The translations under genes and the position numbers were made by a program. From contig CAKZUQ010000051.1 of the NCBI GenBank assembly GCA_937923325.1, positions 1 to 15,716 on the forward strand: a stretch of DNA of 15,716 nt, read 5' to 3'. Positions within the stretch are counted from its first letter, which is position 1; every line of letters starts with the position of its first letter. This DNA comes from an uncultured Bacteriovoracaceae bacterium (GTDB lineage: Bacteria > Bdellovibrionota > Bacteriovoracia > Bacteriovoracales > Bacteriovoracaceae). This document shows, piece after piece, positions 1 through 7,020 of this stretch. A model generated the notes under the pieces. The model ran no database searches. It was not told the origin of the DNA and saw only the letters and a list, made by a program, of their open reading frames with translations.

Positions 1-67
1 TGTAGTAAGTAATCGAGAATGTCACGCGTCATTATCAAGCAAAAATGTCATGCTCACCGCATCTAAG
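1..67 (+). repeat. IS left terminal inverted repeat
   Basis: This end pairs with 1313-1378 in inverse orientation. Over the outer 25 bases, 18 positions match the reverse complement of the right end. Further in, TGTCATGC, GCATC and AAG match after a one-base gap. It contains two copies of an ATGTCAY motif (19-25 and 45-51). Confidence 0.75.
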
Positions 68-89
68 TTAATATTACTTAGGAGCAAGC

Positions 90-1214
90 ATGAAAATTAA
101 CAGTAAAAAACAACTTAGAGTCGACATCCTATCTCAGTATATTAGTGGAAAACTATACTATCTCGATGCGATCAGATCTCTCGAAATATCTGAAAGGCAA
201 TTTAGAAGACTCGTAAAAGAATTCAAAAAAGACGGAATTAAATCTGTAATACATAAAAATACAGGAAAATCACCTCCAAATAAATTCAACGACGTTCAAA
301 GGCACAAGATCTTAAAACTCTACAAAACTATTTATAAAGGGATGAATGTAACTCACTTTTTAGAAAAACTTAAAAGTGTTGAGGGTGTTAATCCACCTTC
401 ATACTCAACTCTTAGAAAAATTCTCATCAGTGAAAACTTAATAAGTCCAACAATTAAAAGAAAGCGAAAATCCTACCCAAGAAGAATTAGATATGAAAAA
501 GAAGGTCTAATGGTTCAAATAGATGGAAGTCATCACAGGTGGATACCTAACCATGAAATGGTTTGCCTCACAGCCGCTATCGACGATGCTACAGGAAAAA
601 TACTAGGTGCAAAGTTTACAAGAACAGAAACAACTTTTGCAGCAATGGATGTCACAGAGCAGATCATCAAAAAATATGGACTGTTTCAGATGCTATATTC
701 AGATAAAGCTGGAATTTACGGCCGTGGTAAAAGAAATGGTTATAGCAATATGAATAGGGCCATGAGTGAGCTTGGAATTGTACCAATTCAAGCAAATACT
801 CCTCAAGCGAAAGGTCGTATTGAAAGGCTTTTTAAAACACTTCAAAGTAGACTTGTTCATGAATTAAGATTAGCTGGAGTTGGAACAATCAAGGAAGCTA
901 ATTTATTTCTTTTGAGATACTTGGACAGCTTTAATAATCAATTTTCAGTGAAAGCGGTAAATCCAGAGAGTGGCTATAGAGTTTTTAATAAGGATATTAA
1001 CTTAGATGAAGTTTTTAGTATGACTTATTTTAGAAAGGTTCAAGGAGGAGAAATTGTTTCTTATAACTCTCAAAGGTATTTGTTATCGAGTAAAGAAAGT
1101 TTAGTTGGAGAAGATGCAGATATAAAACTGTATAGAGATGGTCGAATGGAAATTCATGTGAGAGGAGAGAGAGTTGACTACCTTCTCTTTGAAGATACAA
1201 GAAGAGTTGCTTAG
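90..1214 (+). CDS. ISNCY-family DDE transposase
   Basis: The 374-residue protein catalyses cut/strand-transfer of the surrounding IS. An N-terminal helix-turn-helix region (about 20-50, with a second DNA-binding segment to about 125) is followed by a basic linker rich in Lys/Arg (122-135) and an RNase-H-fold integrase core. Likely catalytic residues are D145 in QIDGSHHRW, D205 in YSDKAGIYG and E245 in PQAKGRIERLFKTLQ. These motif contexts are typical of the ISNCY transposases (IS1202/ISDol1 group), whose members are usually about this length. The start is supported by TAGGAG (79-84) five bases upstream. The frame is intact with no internal stop or frameshift, so the element could be active. 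Its A/T-rich codon use resembles the neighbouring genes, suggesting long residence in this host or a related one. Confidence 0.93.
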   Translation: MKINSKKQLRVDILSQYISGKLYYLDAIRSLEISERQFRRLVKEFKKDGIKSVIHKNTGKSPPNKFNDVQRHKILKLYKTIYKGMNVTHFLEKLKSVEGVNPPSYSTLRKILISENLISPTIKRKRKSYPRRIRYEKEGLMVQIDGSHHRWIPNHEMVCLTAAIDDATGKILGAKFTRTETTFAAMDVTEQIIKKYGLFQMLYSDKAGIYGRGKRNGYSNMNRAMSELGIVPIQANTPQAKGRIERLFKTLQSRLVHELRLAGVGTIKEANLFLLRYLDSFNNQFSVKAVNPESGYRVFNKDINLDEVFSMTYFRKVQGGEIVSYNSQRYLLSSKESLVGEDADIKLYRDGRMEIHVRGERVDYLLFEDTRRVA

Positions 1215-1312
1215 AATGACATTTTACATTGATAGGAATTTTTTAAGTGTTTAAAAATATTAATCAATAATTTAATTCATGCCTCCGATACAGTTATTAA
1301 TGTAAACTGTCA

Positions 1313-1378
1313 CTTGGATGCAGCGTGCATGACAAAGTCGCTGATAAACAAAAGTGACATTTTCCCTAACGACCTACA
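1313..1378 (-). repeat. IS right terminal inverted repeat
   Basis: This is the inverse partner of bases 1-67. GTGACATT (1354-1361) and GCATGACA (1327-1334) mirror the left-end ATGTCAC and TGTCATGC blocks, and the tip CTACA (1374-1378) mirrors TGTAG. A further TGACATTTT copy lies just after the transposase stop (about 1217), so the right end may carry extra, weaker binding sites. Confidence 0.7.
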
Positions 1379-1540
1379 GTCATCTTTGTCCAAATGAGAA
1401 CATTAATTTGCACCCAAGTTAGGAAGCTCAATAATATCAAATAAGGTAAGTACCTGTTTTTACTTAAAACGACATAAGAAAATCTTTTCCTTCTAAATCT
1501 CAACACCTTAAACTGTTAAAATTACTTAAAGGATTAACTA
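1379..1540. other. Intergenic spacer between IS and first chromosomal gene
   Basis: I see no gene, strong promoter, RNA or repeat here. Together with the non-coding right arm of the IS (1215-1378) it makes a 326-base gene-free stretch. The only clear signal is the AAAGGA ribosome binding site (1528-1533) of the following gene. The IS inserted about 160 bases upstream of that gene and may have displaced its native promoter. Confidence 0.6.
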
Positions 1541-3052
1541 ATGAAAATGAAATATCTAATAATAATGATCTTTATATTAATAAGTTCAACTTATGCTGAC
1601 GAAAGTGACTTTGATGGTCTTGAGTCCAAAACAGCAGAAGAGATAGAGCTATCTGAAACCTTTATGCATGAATCACGAAATCAAGCTCAGGCCGATGCTG
1701 CCTGCGCCGATAGTAAGGACTACAGTGACCTTTGTACAAATGAAACCCTAGCTTCAAAGAGTGAAAGCGCTCAAAAATTAGAGCAACTAATGCCAGTTGT
1801 AGCCAAAATCTATTCAATGGTAATAACTGTGGGCTCAAAAGAAGGTGATAGATGTGGAATTATTGCTGGTGCTGTTGAAGCTGGAGCCGTTGTAATGCAA
1901 GGCTTAGCGAATCAAACAATCAGTAAAAACCTTGAAGCTTCAAATACAATGTCTACTCAAGCTCAAAGCTTTTATGCAATGTCTGACAAGCATAAGTCTT
2001 TAAAAAATCAAGCTACCTTACAAGCTGGAGGATGGGGGGCAACAGCTGTTTGCTATGGTTTTAAACTAGCTAAAGAGATTAAAGTTCCTAAAAATGTCAA
2101 AAAGATCTTAATGACCAGCCTTAAATTAGGAGGGGCAATTACGATGGGGACTTTTTATACTAAAAAGGCGATAAATCATAAAAAAAGACAAAAACAACTA
2201 ATAGATATAGCTAAAAAGCTTCCAAACGTAGGTGATTGTAATCCAGTAACAGAGACAACGTGTTTTTGTGCAGAAGATACGTCTCAAACAACTTACCCTG
2301 CGAAGTACCAAAAATACTGTGTCGCTCAAGAGTTTTCAAATAGAGCTGGCAAACCTACTTCGTGTGTTACATCAACAGGTCTTGCTGACCCAAATTGTAA
2401 TTGTAAATTAACGAACTCTTGTATTACAAGTAGAGTTGGTGAACTTGGTATAGAACTAGGTTTTGGAAAGAGCGCAATTCAAAGTATGATCGATGGTATA
2501 AAGCCACTAGGAACAGGTTTCGTATCCGCTAATTTTCAAGCGGTAAGTGACAAAAATTTAGCATTTGCAAAAAAACAACTAAAGAAAGCTCCGCCACTTA
2601 AGTCTGATCCAAACTTAAGTTCAGATCAAAAGAAAACTGCTAGTTTACTAGCAAGTTTAGGAATTCCAAAATCTGTAGCTGCAAACATATCAAAACAACC
2701 TAGTAGAAAACTACCTAGTAGTGTTTCTACAATAGAGCCAACTGTTAGAAAGAAGAGAACTAATGCAATTACATATAACAACTCTCCTAGCTTTAAAAAG
2801 GGCGGAACAATCAGAAAGAAAAAATCATCAAGCTCTGCTAGAAATAGTATCTTCTCAAGAAAAAAGAAAAGTTCAGCTGGATCTACAGGTATTGAAATAG
2901 ATAACTATATGGCCAAAGCTCAAAGAGAAGCCGAAATAACAAAAGACACTAGTAAACCCATTTTTGATATTATCTCATATAGATATAAAAAAAGTGCATG
3001 GAGAGAGTTTCAGTCTAATTTAGAAGAAAACACTGAAAAAGTTCAAAAATAA
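1541..3052 (+). CDS. Secreted cysteine-rich protein of unknown function
   Basis: I do not recognise this 503-residue protein. A clear signal peptide (about 1-19, hydrophobic core LIIMIFILISS, cleavage likely after STYA) directs export. The mature chain has 12 cysteines, an even number consistent with disulfides in the periplasm or outside the cell. Eight of them cluster between residues 233 and 294 (C233, C241, C243, C260, C275, C286, C288, C294). Weakly hydrophobic Gly/Ala-rich stretches lie at about 105-122, 162-178 and 188-206, and could be amphipathic or membrane-associated helices. The C-terminal third (about 350-445) is low-complexity, rich in Lys and Ser, and strongly basic. It ends in a short helical segment with ISYRYKKSAWREF (478-490). 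AAAGGA lies seven bases before the ATG; a second Met at codon 3 is possible. The 3' end overlaps the convergent aldo/keto reductase gene by 10 bases. Confidence 0.75.
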   Translation: MKMKYLIIMIFILISSTYADESDFDGLESKTAEEIELSETFMHESRNQAQADAACADSKDYSDLCTNETLASKSESAQKLEQLMPVVAKIYSMVITVGSKEGDRCGIIAGAVEAGAVVMQGLANQTISKNLEASNTMSTQAQSFYAMSDKHKSLKNQATLQAGGWGATAVCYGFKLAKEIKVPKNVKKILMTSLKLGGAITMGTFYTKKAINHKKRQKQLIDIAKKLPNVGDCNPVTETTCFCAEDTSQTTYPAKYQKYCVAQEFSNRAGKPTSCVTSTGLADPNCNCKLTNSCITSRVGELGIELGFGKSAIQSMIDGIKPLGTGFVSANFQAVSDKNLAFAKKQLKKAPPLKSDPNLSSDQKKTASLLASLGIPKSVAANISKQPSRKLPSSVSTIEPTVRKKRTNAITYNNSPSFKKGGTIRKKKSSSSARNSIFSRKKKSSAGSTGIEIDNYMAKAQREAEITKDTSKPIFDIISYRYKKSAWREFQSNLEENTEKVQK

Positions 3053-4281
3053 GTTTTTAAGTTTTCTACATATGACAGAGATTTAACACCACATAGGACG
3101 TAATCTGATCCTAATTCAAAATATTTTTCAATAGCTAAAGATTGAAGGTCTTTAGCTCCTGTATCTTCTATCAACCTTGAGTCAATTGCTACTTTCTTAA
3201 ATTCTTTAGCCCTTGTATCAATATTTTTTCTCGTGAACTTCTTCGCTAGATCAAAAAGGTCATAGAAAGGCGCTGCTTCACTCTGATCTAGAGATCTTCC
3301 CCAAATACTTGTTAATAGACCAAAGAAGTGTCCTACAAAGATTTGTTCAACAGCATCAATTGAGACTTGTTTAAACCAGATATTTGAAATCTGTTTATAA
3401 AGGGCCAAATCCTTCAATTCATCCTGATCATCATCTCTTTGCTCATCCCACTGTTCTTTTAAAGAAGAAGTAAGTCTCTCAAACTCTTTTCTAGCAAAGT
3501 CCTCTGTTAATTTATCAGTAATATCAAATTCACATAATCTTACTAGCCCTTGAGATGTGAATGCATTAAAAGGTCTATTCGTTAGAGTTATAAGTCCATT
3601 TTCTTTAGCTACTTCAAAAATACTTCTACCATCAAATTGCTTCATCTGAGACTCTAACTCCAAAAGATTCAAAGGAAATTGAATATACTTAAAATTATTT
3701 AGTTTATTTTTTTTAATAATTTTAATAATTTTAAGTATATCTATAGAAGTATGGTCTTCTTTTGGATCAATAAATGTGTTTGAACTTATTCCATAAGAAG
3801 CAATCAGTCCTTCTTTTGATTTTTCTTCTAAAAAGATTAATGCTTTTTCGATCCTTCGATACATTTCTTCTTTGTTTGAGTCTTTAGTTTTAAGATAATA
3901 CTCAGGGTTATGTAAAAGATAAGCTTCTATTTTTTTTTGTTTTAGTCTTTTTAAAGAGAAATCTAATTGAGTATCTAAAAAATTCGGATGAATCGAATGT
4001 TTTAAATTTTCACTAACATCAACAATCTCCTCATTTAGGCCTAAGTTTTCAATCATACGTATGCTGTCATTTTGAATATATCCGGCTTTAGAGATAATTT
4101 TTATATTCTTATATTTTTTCTCTTCTAAAACACTACCAATTAACTCTTCACTCTCACCACTAGTATAATTAGATGATGTATCAATAAGACTACAACCGTT
4201 TTCTAATGCACTTACTAAAGCTTCTCTATGTTCTTGAGATCTAATACTGATTCTGTAACTCCCAAATCCTAACTTTGCCAT
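3043..4281 (-). CDS. Aldo/keto reductase family protein, long variant
   Basis: This is a predicted cytoplasmic NAD(P)H-dependent oxidoreductase of the aldo/keto reductase superfamily; its substrate is unknown. The catalytic tetrad is visible: D34 in LIDTSSNY, Y39 in the same motif, K65 in IISKAGY and H124 in LLHNPE. The C-terminal cofactor-binding loop appears as VLCGVKSLSYVEN (about 395-407). The protein has 412 residues where most family members have 270-340. The excess lies between about 245 and 375, a charged helical region rich in Asp/Glu/Lys, after the FPLNLLE barrel strand. It begins two bases after the rpiB stop, so the two are almost certainly co-transcribed. That suggests a sugar or sugar-phosphate substrate, but this is inference. 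Its stop lies inside the convergent gene's last codons. Confidence 0.85.
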   Translation of the reverse strand: MAKLGFGSYRISIRSQEHREALVSALENGCSLIDTSSNYTSGESEELIGSVLEEKKYKNIKIISKAGYIQNDSIRMIENLGLNEEIVDVSENLKHSIHPNFLDTQLDFSLKRLKQKKIEAYLLHNPEYYLKTKDSNKEEMYRRIEKALIFLEEKSKEGLIASYGISSNTFIDPKEDHTSIDILKIIKIIKKNKLNNFKYIQFPLNLLELESQMKQFDGRSIFEVAKENGLITLTNRPFNAFTSQGLVRLCEFDITDKLTEDFARKEFERLTSSLKEQWDEQRDDDQDELKDLALYKQISNIWFKQVSIDAVEQIFVGHFFGLLTSIWGRSLDQSEAAPFYDLFDLAKKFTRKNIDTRAKEFKKVAIDSRLIEDTGAKDLQSLAIEKYFELGSDYVLCGVKSLSYVENLKTYF

Positions 4282-4283
4282 AT

Positions 4284-4712
4284 CTAGCCTCTATCTAGTC
4301 CATCAATACGCTTTTGGTGTCTTCCGCCTTCAAATTCAGTTTCAAGCCACACATTTGTCATAGTTTTTATCTCTTCAATAGAGCTTCTTCTAGTCCCAAA
4401 ACAAATGACATTTGCATTGTTATGTAACTTGCAAATTTGTGCATCTTCTTTATCTCTACACAAAGCCCCTCTAACTCCGTTAATTCGATTAACTGCAATT
4501 GAGATCCCAATCCCTGATCCACAAAGAGCAATACCAATTGACTTGTTAAGCTTTACTTTCTCAGCTAAATCTCTACCAAAATCTGAATAGCTAACGCTGT
4601 CGACAGAGTGTGTACCTAAATCAAGAACTTCATAATCCGAAGCTAAATAGCTTTTAAGTTCTTCTTTTTCATGAAATGCGGCATGGTCACATGCAATATA
4701 TATTTTTTCCAT
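4284..4712 (-). CDS. rpiB: Ribose-5-phosphate isomerase B (RpiB/LacAB family)
   Basis: The enzyme interconverts ribose 5-phosphate and ribulose 5-phosphate in the non-oxidative pentose phosphate pathway. At 142 residues it has the normal length. Visible family features are the N-terminal ACDHAAF motif (D9, H10), CGSGIGISIAVN with the catalytic-base cysteine C64, HNNANVICFG with H97, and GGRHQKRI near the C-terminus with arginines R131 and R135 that bind phosphate in characterised RpiB enzymes. The usual CGTG motif is CGSG here, a conservative Thr-to-Ser change. LacA/LacB subunits are related, but the complete catalytic set favours RpiB. AAAGGTG about six bases upstream of the ATG is a good ribosome binding site. 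It is the first gene of a two-gene operon with the aldo/keto reductase, divergent from the DUF2141 gene. Confidence 0.95.
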   Translation of the reverse strand: MEKIYIACDHAAFHEKEELKSYLASDYEVLDLGTHSVDSVSYSDFGRDLAEKVKLNKSIGIALCGSGIGISIAVNRINGVRGALCRDKEDAQICKLHNNANVICFGTRRSSIEEIKTMTNVWLETEFEGGRHQKRIDGLDRG

Positions 4713-4737
4713 TTTTTCACCTTTATATAGTTTGCAA

Positions 4738-4743
4738 TATACT
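4738..4743 (+). promoter_or_regulatory. Candidate -10 element for the DUF2141-hydroxylase pair
   Basis: TATACT lies 24 bases before the ATG at 4768 in the 55-base divergent region. The spaced -35 candidate (TTTCAC, 4715-4720) is weak. Transcription from here would give a leader of only about 18 bases without a Shine-Dalgarno motif, since the bases just before the ATG read TTTAATCAATTCAA. Confidence 0.35.
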
Positions 4744-4767
4744 ATTAAACTGATTTAATCAATTCAA

Positions 4768-5175
4768 ATGAAATTATACTTAATCTTTTATATATTACTT
4801 ATTAGTAGTGCACAGGCCCTTAATATCAGTATAACTGGACAAAACTCCAATAAAGGCTCCATTGCTCTAGTAGTTTTCTCATCCGCAGATGGTTTTCCAA
4901 AAAAATCTGAAAATGCAGTGTTTCGATCTTTTGTAAAGGTTCAAGATTTTCCTCTTTCTGTTAAACTAAAAAATGGAACTTACGCTATTTCAATTTTTCA
5001 CGATGAAAATAATAATAAAAAACTAGATACTAACTTTATTGGGATTCCGAAGGAAGCTTTTGGCTTTTCGAATGATGTAATCGGATTAATGGGGCCTCCC
5101 ACTTTTGAAGAAGCTCAGTTTAAAGTACTTAACAACAACAGCTCCGTAACCATTAAACTTAAAACTTTTTTATAA
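4768..5175 (+). CDS. Secreted DUF2141 domain protein
   Basis: This is an exported protein of 135 residues. A signal peptide (1-17, cleavage likely after AQA) precedes a single small beta-sandwich-like DUF2141 domain. The family hallmark is clear: an ISIFHDEN segment (about 74-81) followed by KKLDTNFIGIPKEAFGFS (84-101) and a GPPTFEEA motif (109-116). The Asp/Asn-rich HDENNNKKLD loop resembles a calcium-type loop, though metal binding is not established. The biochemical role of the family is unknown. No Shine-Dalgarno motif precedes the ATG. The stop codon is directly followed by the ATG of the membrane hydroxylase, so the two are translationally coupled and probably act in the same envelope or lipid process. 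Confidence 0.9.
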   Translation: MKLYLIFYILLISSAQALNISITGQNSNKGSIALVVFSSADGFPKKSENAVFRSFVKVQDFPLSVKLKNGTYAISIFHDENNNKKLDTNFIGIPKEAFGFSNDVIGLMGPPTFEEAQFKVLNNNSSVTIKLKTFL

Positions 5176-5907
5176 ATGCTTGCTTTAATACTTATTTTAA
5201 TAATTTTTCTTAGATACTTAGTTTTTTCATTTATTATAGAAAGAATCGTCTCAAAAAGTAAGCTTACTCCTATATTTAACTTTAAGCGAAAAGTAGACCA
5301 AACAAAAAAAGAAATTATCAATTCATTTTACTCATCCATTATATTTGGTATTGGTATGTGGGGACTTTATTTACTTTGGTTAAACGATTTGTTGCAAATG
5401 GCTTCGAATAACGATAGTTTCCTCTATCATATCGCCAGTATTTTAATAGCGTTGTTAATTCATGAAACATATTATTATTGGCTTCATCGACTAATGCATA
5501 CTAAAAGGTTTTATAAGTTCATTCATCAAGGACATCATGATTCAGTTAGAGTATCAACATGGACAGCTTTTTCTTTTGATATTCTTGAAACAATCTTACA
5601 AGTTTTAGCTTTCTATATCATAGCTTTTTTAGTTCCACTTCACTTATATAGTATTTTATTTTTATTAGTTTTTATGAGTTTATCTGCAACTATAAACCAT
5701 TTAAACCACGAAGTTTATCCTCAATTCTTCAAGAGAATATTTCCATTTAATCAATTAATTGGGGCCACACACCACGCTTTACATCACAAAGAGTTTAAAA
5801 CAAATTATGGCCTATATTTCACATTCTGGGATAAGTGGATGGGAACAGAGTCTAAAACGACGATTAAAGAAAATTTAGTTCAAGAGCATAGTGATCAGAC
5901 CCAATAA
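5176..5907 (+). CDS. Sterol desaturase / fatty acid hydroxylase superfamily membrane protein
   Basis: This 243-residue integral membrane protein is predicted to be a di-iron, O2-dependent hydroxylase or desaturase acting on a lipid (sterol, carotenoid or fatty acyl; not distinguishable here). The superfamily histidine clusters are complete: H104-x3-H108 in LHRLMH, H117-x2-HH in HQGHHD (117-121), H178 in NHLNHE, and H200-x2-HH in HHALHH. Hydrophobic segments lie at about 3-21, 52-69, 84-101 and 139-172. The ATG abuts the stop of the DUF2141 gene with no Shine-Dalgarno motif, implying termination-reinitiation. A later start around M61 would lose the first membrane segment and is less likely. 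The last 44 bases overlap the convergent EEP-fold gene. Confidence 0.9.
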   Translation: MLALILILIIFLRYLVFSFIIERIVSKSKLTPIFNFKRKVDQTKKEIINSFYSSIIFGIGMWGLYLLWLNDLLQMASNNDSFLYHIASILIALLIHETYYYWLHRLMHTKRFYKFIHQGHHDSVRVSTWTAFSFDILETILQVLAFYIIAFLVPLHLYSILFLLVFMSLSATINHLNHEVYPQFFKRIFPFNQLIGATHHALHHKEFKTNYGLYFTFWDKWMGTESKTTIKENLVQEHSDQTQ

Positions 5908-6781
5908 GCTTAAGAACCTTAGAACTAGCATCCTCAATCAGGCCACTTGTTACTTGTACATGGTCAATCTTAACAGAAGGAAATTTTTTATAAACTTTAG
6001 AACTTCTTGCTGGGAATGTAATTAAATTATCTATATCTTCTACGACAGTTAACATATCTTTTAAAAGAGCATAACAAGCTGGTAGAAGACCCTTTATGTC
6101 TTTAGGACAGTTGGAATCTCCCATCATAACTATATTTTCAGAGTCATAATCCTCTCCAAAATCTTCAACAAGTCTCATTCTCATATTTAACACTTGATTA
6201 AATAATGGGTTATTATATCCAAGAAGAATTTCAGCTGCAGTTCTTATTTTTCCTATTTTTTTATAATATTTTGGCCATGGATTATTTAAATGATAAAAAA
6301 TAAAATTAACTTTTTCCTCAAATATAGTAGTAGTTATTCGAATATACTTTCGAATAAATGTATCCATATTTCCATATTTTTGAATTAAATTATTTTTATA
6401 CTCTTGTTTTTGTTCTTGAGAAAAACTTGGTTTAGCCCAATCTAAATCCTTAATATAAATATTAAATGGATTTTTAGAAAAGATATATAAGCTTTTTCCA
6501 TAAACATCATTATAATTAATCAATTTTCGGTAACGGAAAATTGACTTTAATTTACTCAAAGATTTAGGGTGTAAAGTTCCTTTAACAAATTCACCAAAAC
6601 TTACAATGTTATACTTTTGCCAGTCATAGTTTTGAAGAGTGTCATCTAATTGAGTTTGCCCCAAGTTAACAGATGATGGAAGTGAGTACTGATTGTATCC
6701 AATGTTCCACCATAAAACCTTAGAACTAGACAATACTTGTGAACTTAAAATGAGAGTAAAAATATAAACTAAATGTTTCAA
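5864..6781 (-). CDS. Secreted endonuclease/exonuclease/phosphatase (EEP) superfamily protein
   Basis: This is a predicted exported metal-dependent phosphodiesterase or phosphatase (DNase I / sphingomyelinase / IP5-phosphatase fold). Numbered from the start chosen here, the EEP catalytic set is visible: WWN with N26, SFGE with E64, FYHLNN with H164, GDSN with D222 and N224, KIDH with D273/H274, and SDH with D296/H297. A signal peptide precedes it (hydrophobic to about residue 17). Whether the substrate is nucleic acid, lipid or another phosphoester cannot be read from the sequence. There is no in-frame ATG at the start. Two in-frame TTG codons exist, at 6787 and 6781; GGAG (6789-6792) is one base from the first but seven from the second, so I chose 6781. 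The SDH active-site codons lie inside the overlap with the hydroxylase gene. Confidence 0.88.
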   Translation of the reverse strand: MKHLVYIFTLILSSQVLSSSKVLWWNIGYNQYSLPSSVNLGQTQLDDTLQNYDWQKYNIVSFGEFVKGTLHPKSLSKLKSIFRYRKLINYNDVYGKSLYIFSKNPFNIYIKDLDWAKPSFSQEQKQEYKNNLIQKYGNMDTFIRKYIRITTTIFEEKVNFIFYHLNNPWPKYYKKIGKIRTAAEILLGYNNPLFNQVLNMRMRLVEDFGEDYDSENIVMMGDSNCPKDIKGLLPACYALLKDMLTVVEDIDNLITFPARSSKVYKKFPSVKIDHVQVTSGLIEDASSKVLKLIGSDHYALELNFL

Positions 6782-6797
6782 GCTCAAGCTCCATTAT

Positions 6798-6811
6798 TTG
6801 TTCTAGAACAA
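6798..6811. promoter_or_regulatory. 14-bp perfect palindrome upstream of the EEP gene
   Basis: TTGTTCTAGAACAA is fully self-complementary and sits six bases upstream of the GGAG ribosome binding site of the EEP gene. It could be an operator for a dimeric regulator or a small mRNA hairpin. I do not recognise the regulator. Confidence 0.4.
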
Positions 6812-6978
6812 TACCTTTTTTAGTGAATCAAGCAACACACACAGTTACTTTTTTCACATAAACTAAAAAGAAAATAACGCAAAATAACAAAGGATTATAA
6901 ATAAGAAAAAAACAAAAGTTAAGGAAATACTTCCAAGTAAATAAATAAATTCTAAAGCTAGATCCAAAGAAATGTTTA

Positions 6979-6987
6979 TGCTAAAAT
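6979..6987 (+). promoter_or_regulatory. Extended -10 promoter element for the lipoprotein-membrane protein pair
   Basis: TGCTAAAAT is a good extended -10 (TGn plus TAAAAT). No convincing -35 is found at 17 bases, as is common with extended -10 promoters. The start point would be near 6994, giving a leader of about 27 bases that contains the AGAGAGG ribosome binding site (7009-7015), five bases before the ATG. The rest of the A-rich 6812-6975 spacer shows no other feature. Confidence 0.45.
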
Positions 6988-7020
6988 GAATAAAGCATTC
7001 AATTCAACAGAGAGGTATTT

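Larger units (their letters stand above)
1..1378 (+). mobile_element. Complete insertion sequence, ISNCY (IS1202/ISDol1-like) type
   Basis: A 1.38 kb element containing one intact transposase gene. Its ends are long imperfect inverted repeats: about bases 1-67 on the left match the reverse complement of about 1313-1378 on the right with one single-base gap. Both tips read TGTAG going inward. The best conserved blocks are AATGTCAC (18-25), TATCA and TGTCATGC (46-53), then GCATC and AAG. The ATGTCAY motif recurs at about 26-base spacing inside each end, as expected for paired transposase-binding sites. The left flank lies outside the window, so target duplication cannot be tested; it is also possible that the true tips lie a few bases beyond TGTAG or at the AATGTCAC block. 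Family assignment rests on the transposase motifs. Confidence 0.8.

Noticed and set aside
1214..1540. Hidden small gene or RNA after the transposase
   Set aside because: Most of the first half is the IS right arm, and the remainder shows no start with a ribosome binding site and no stable hairpin with a T-run.
4405..4590. Plus-strand open frame of 61 codons
   Set aside because: It lies entirely antisense within rpiB, has no ribosome binding site and has no recognisable product; it is a shadow frame.
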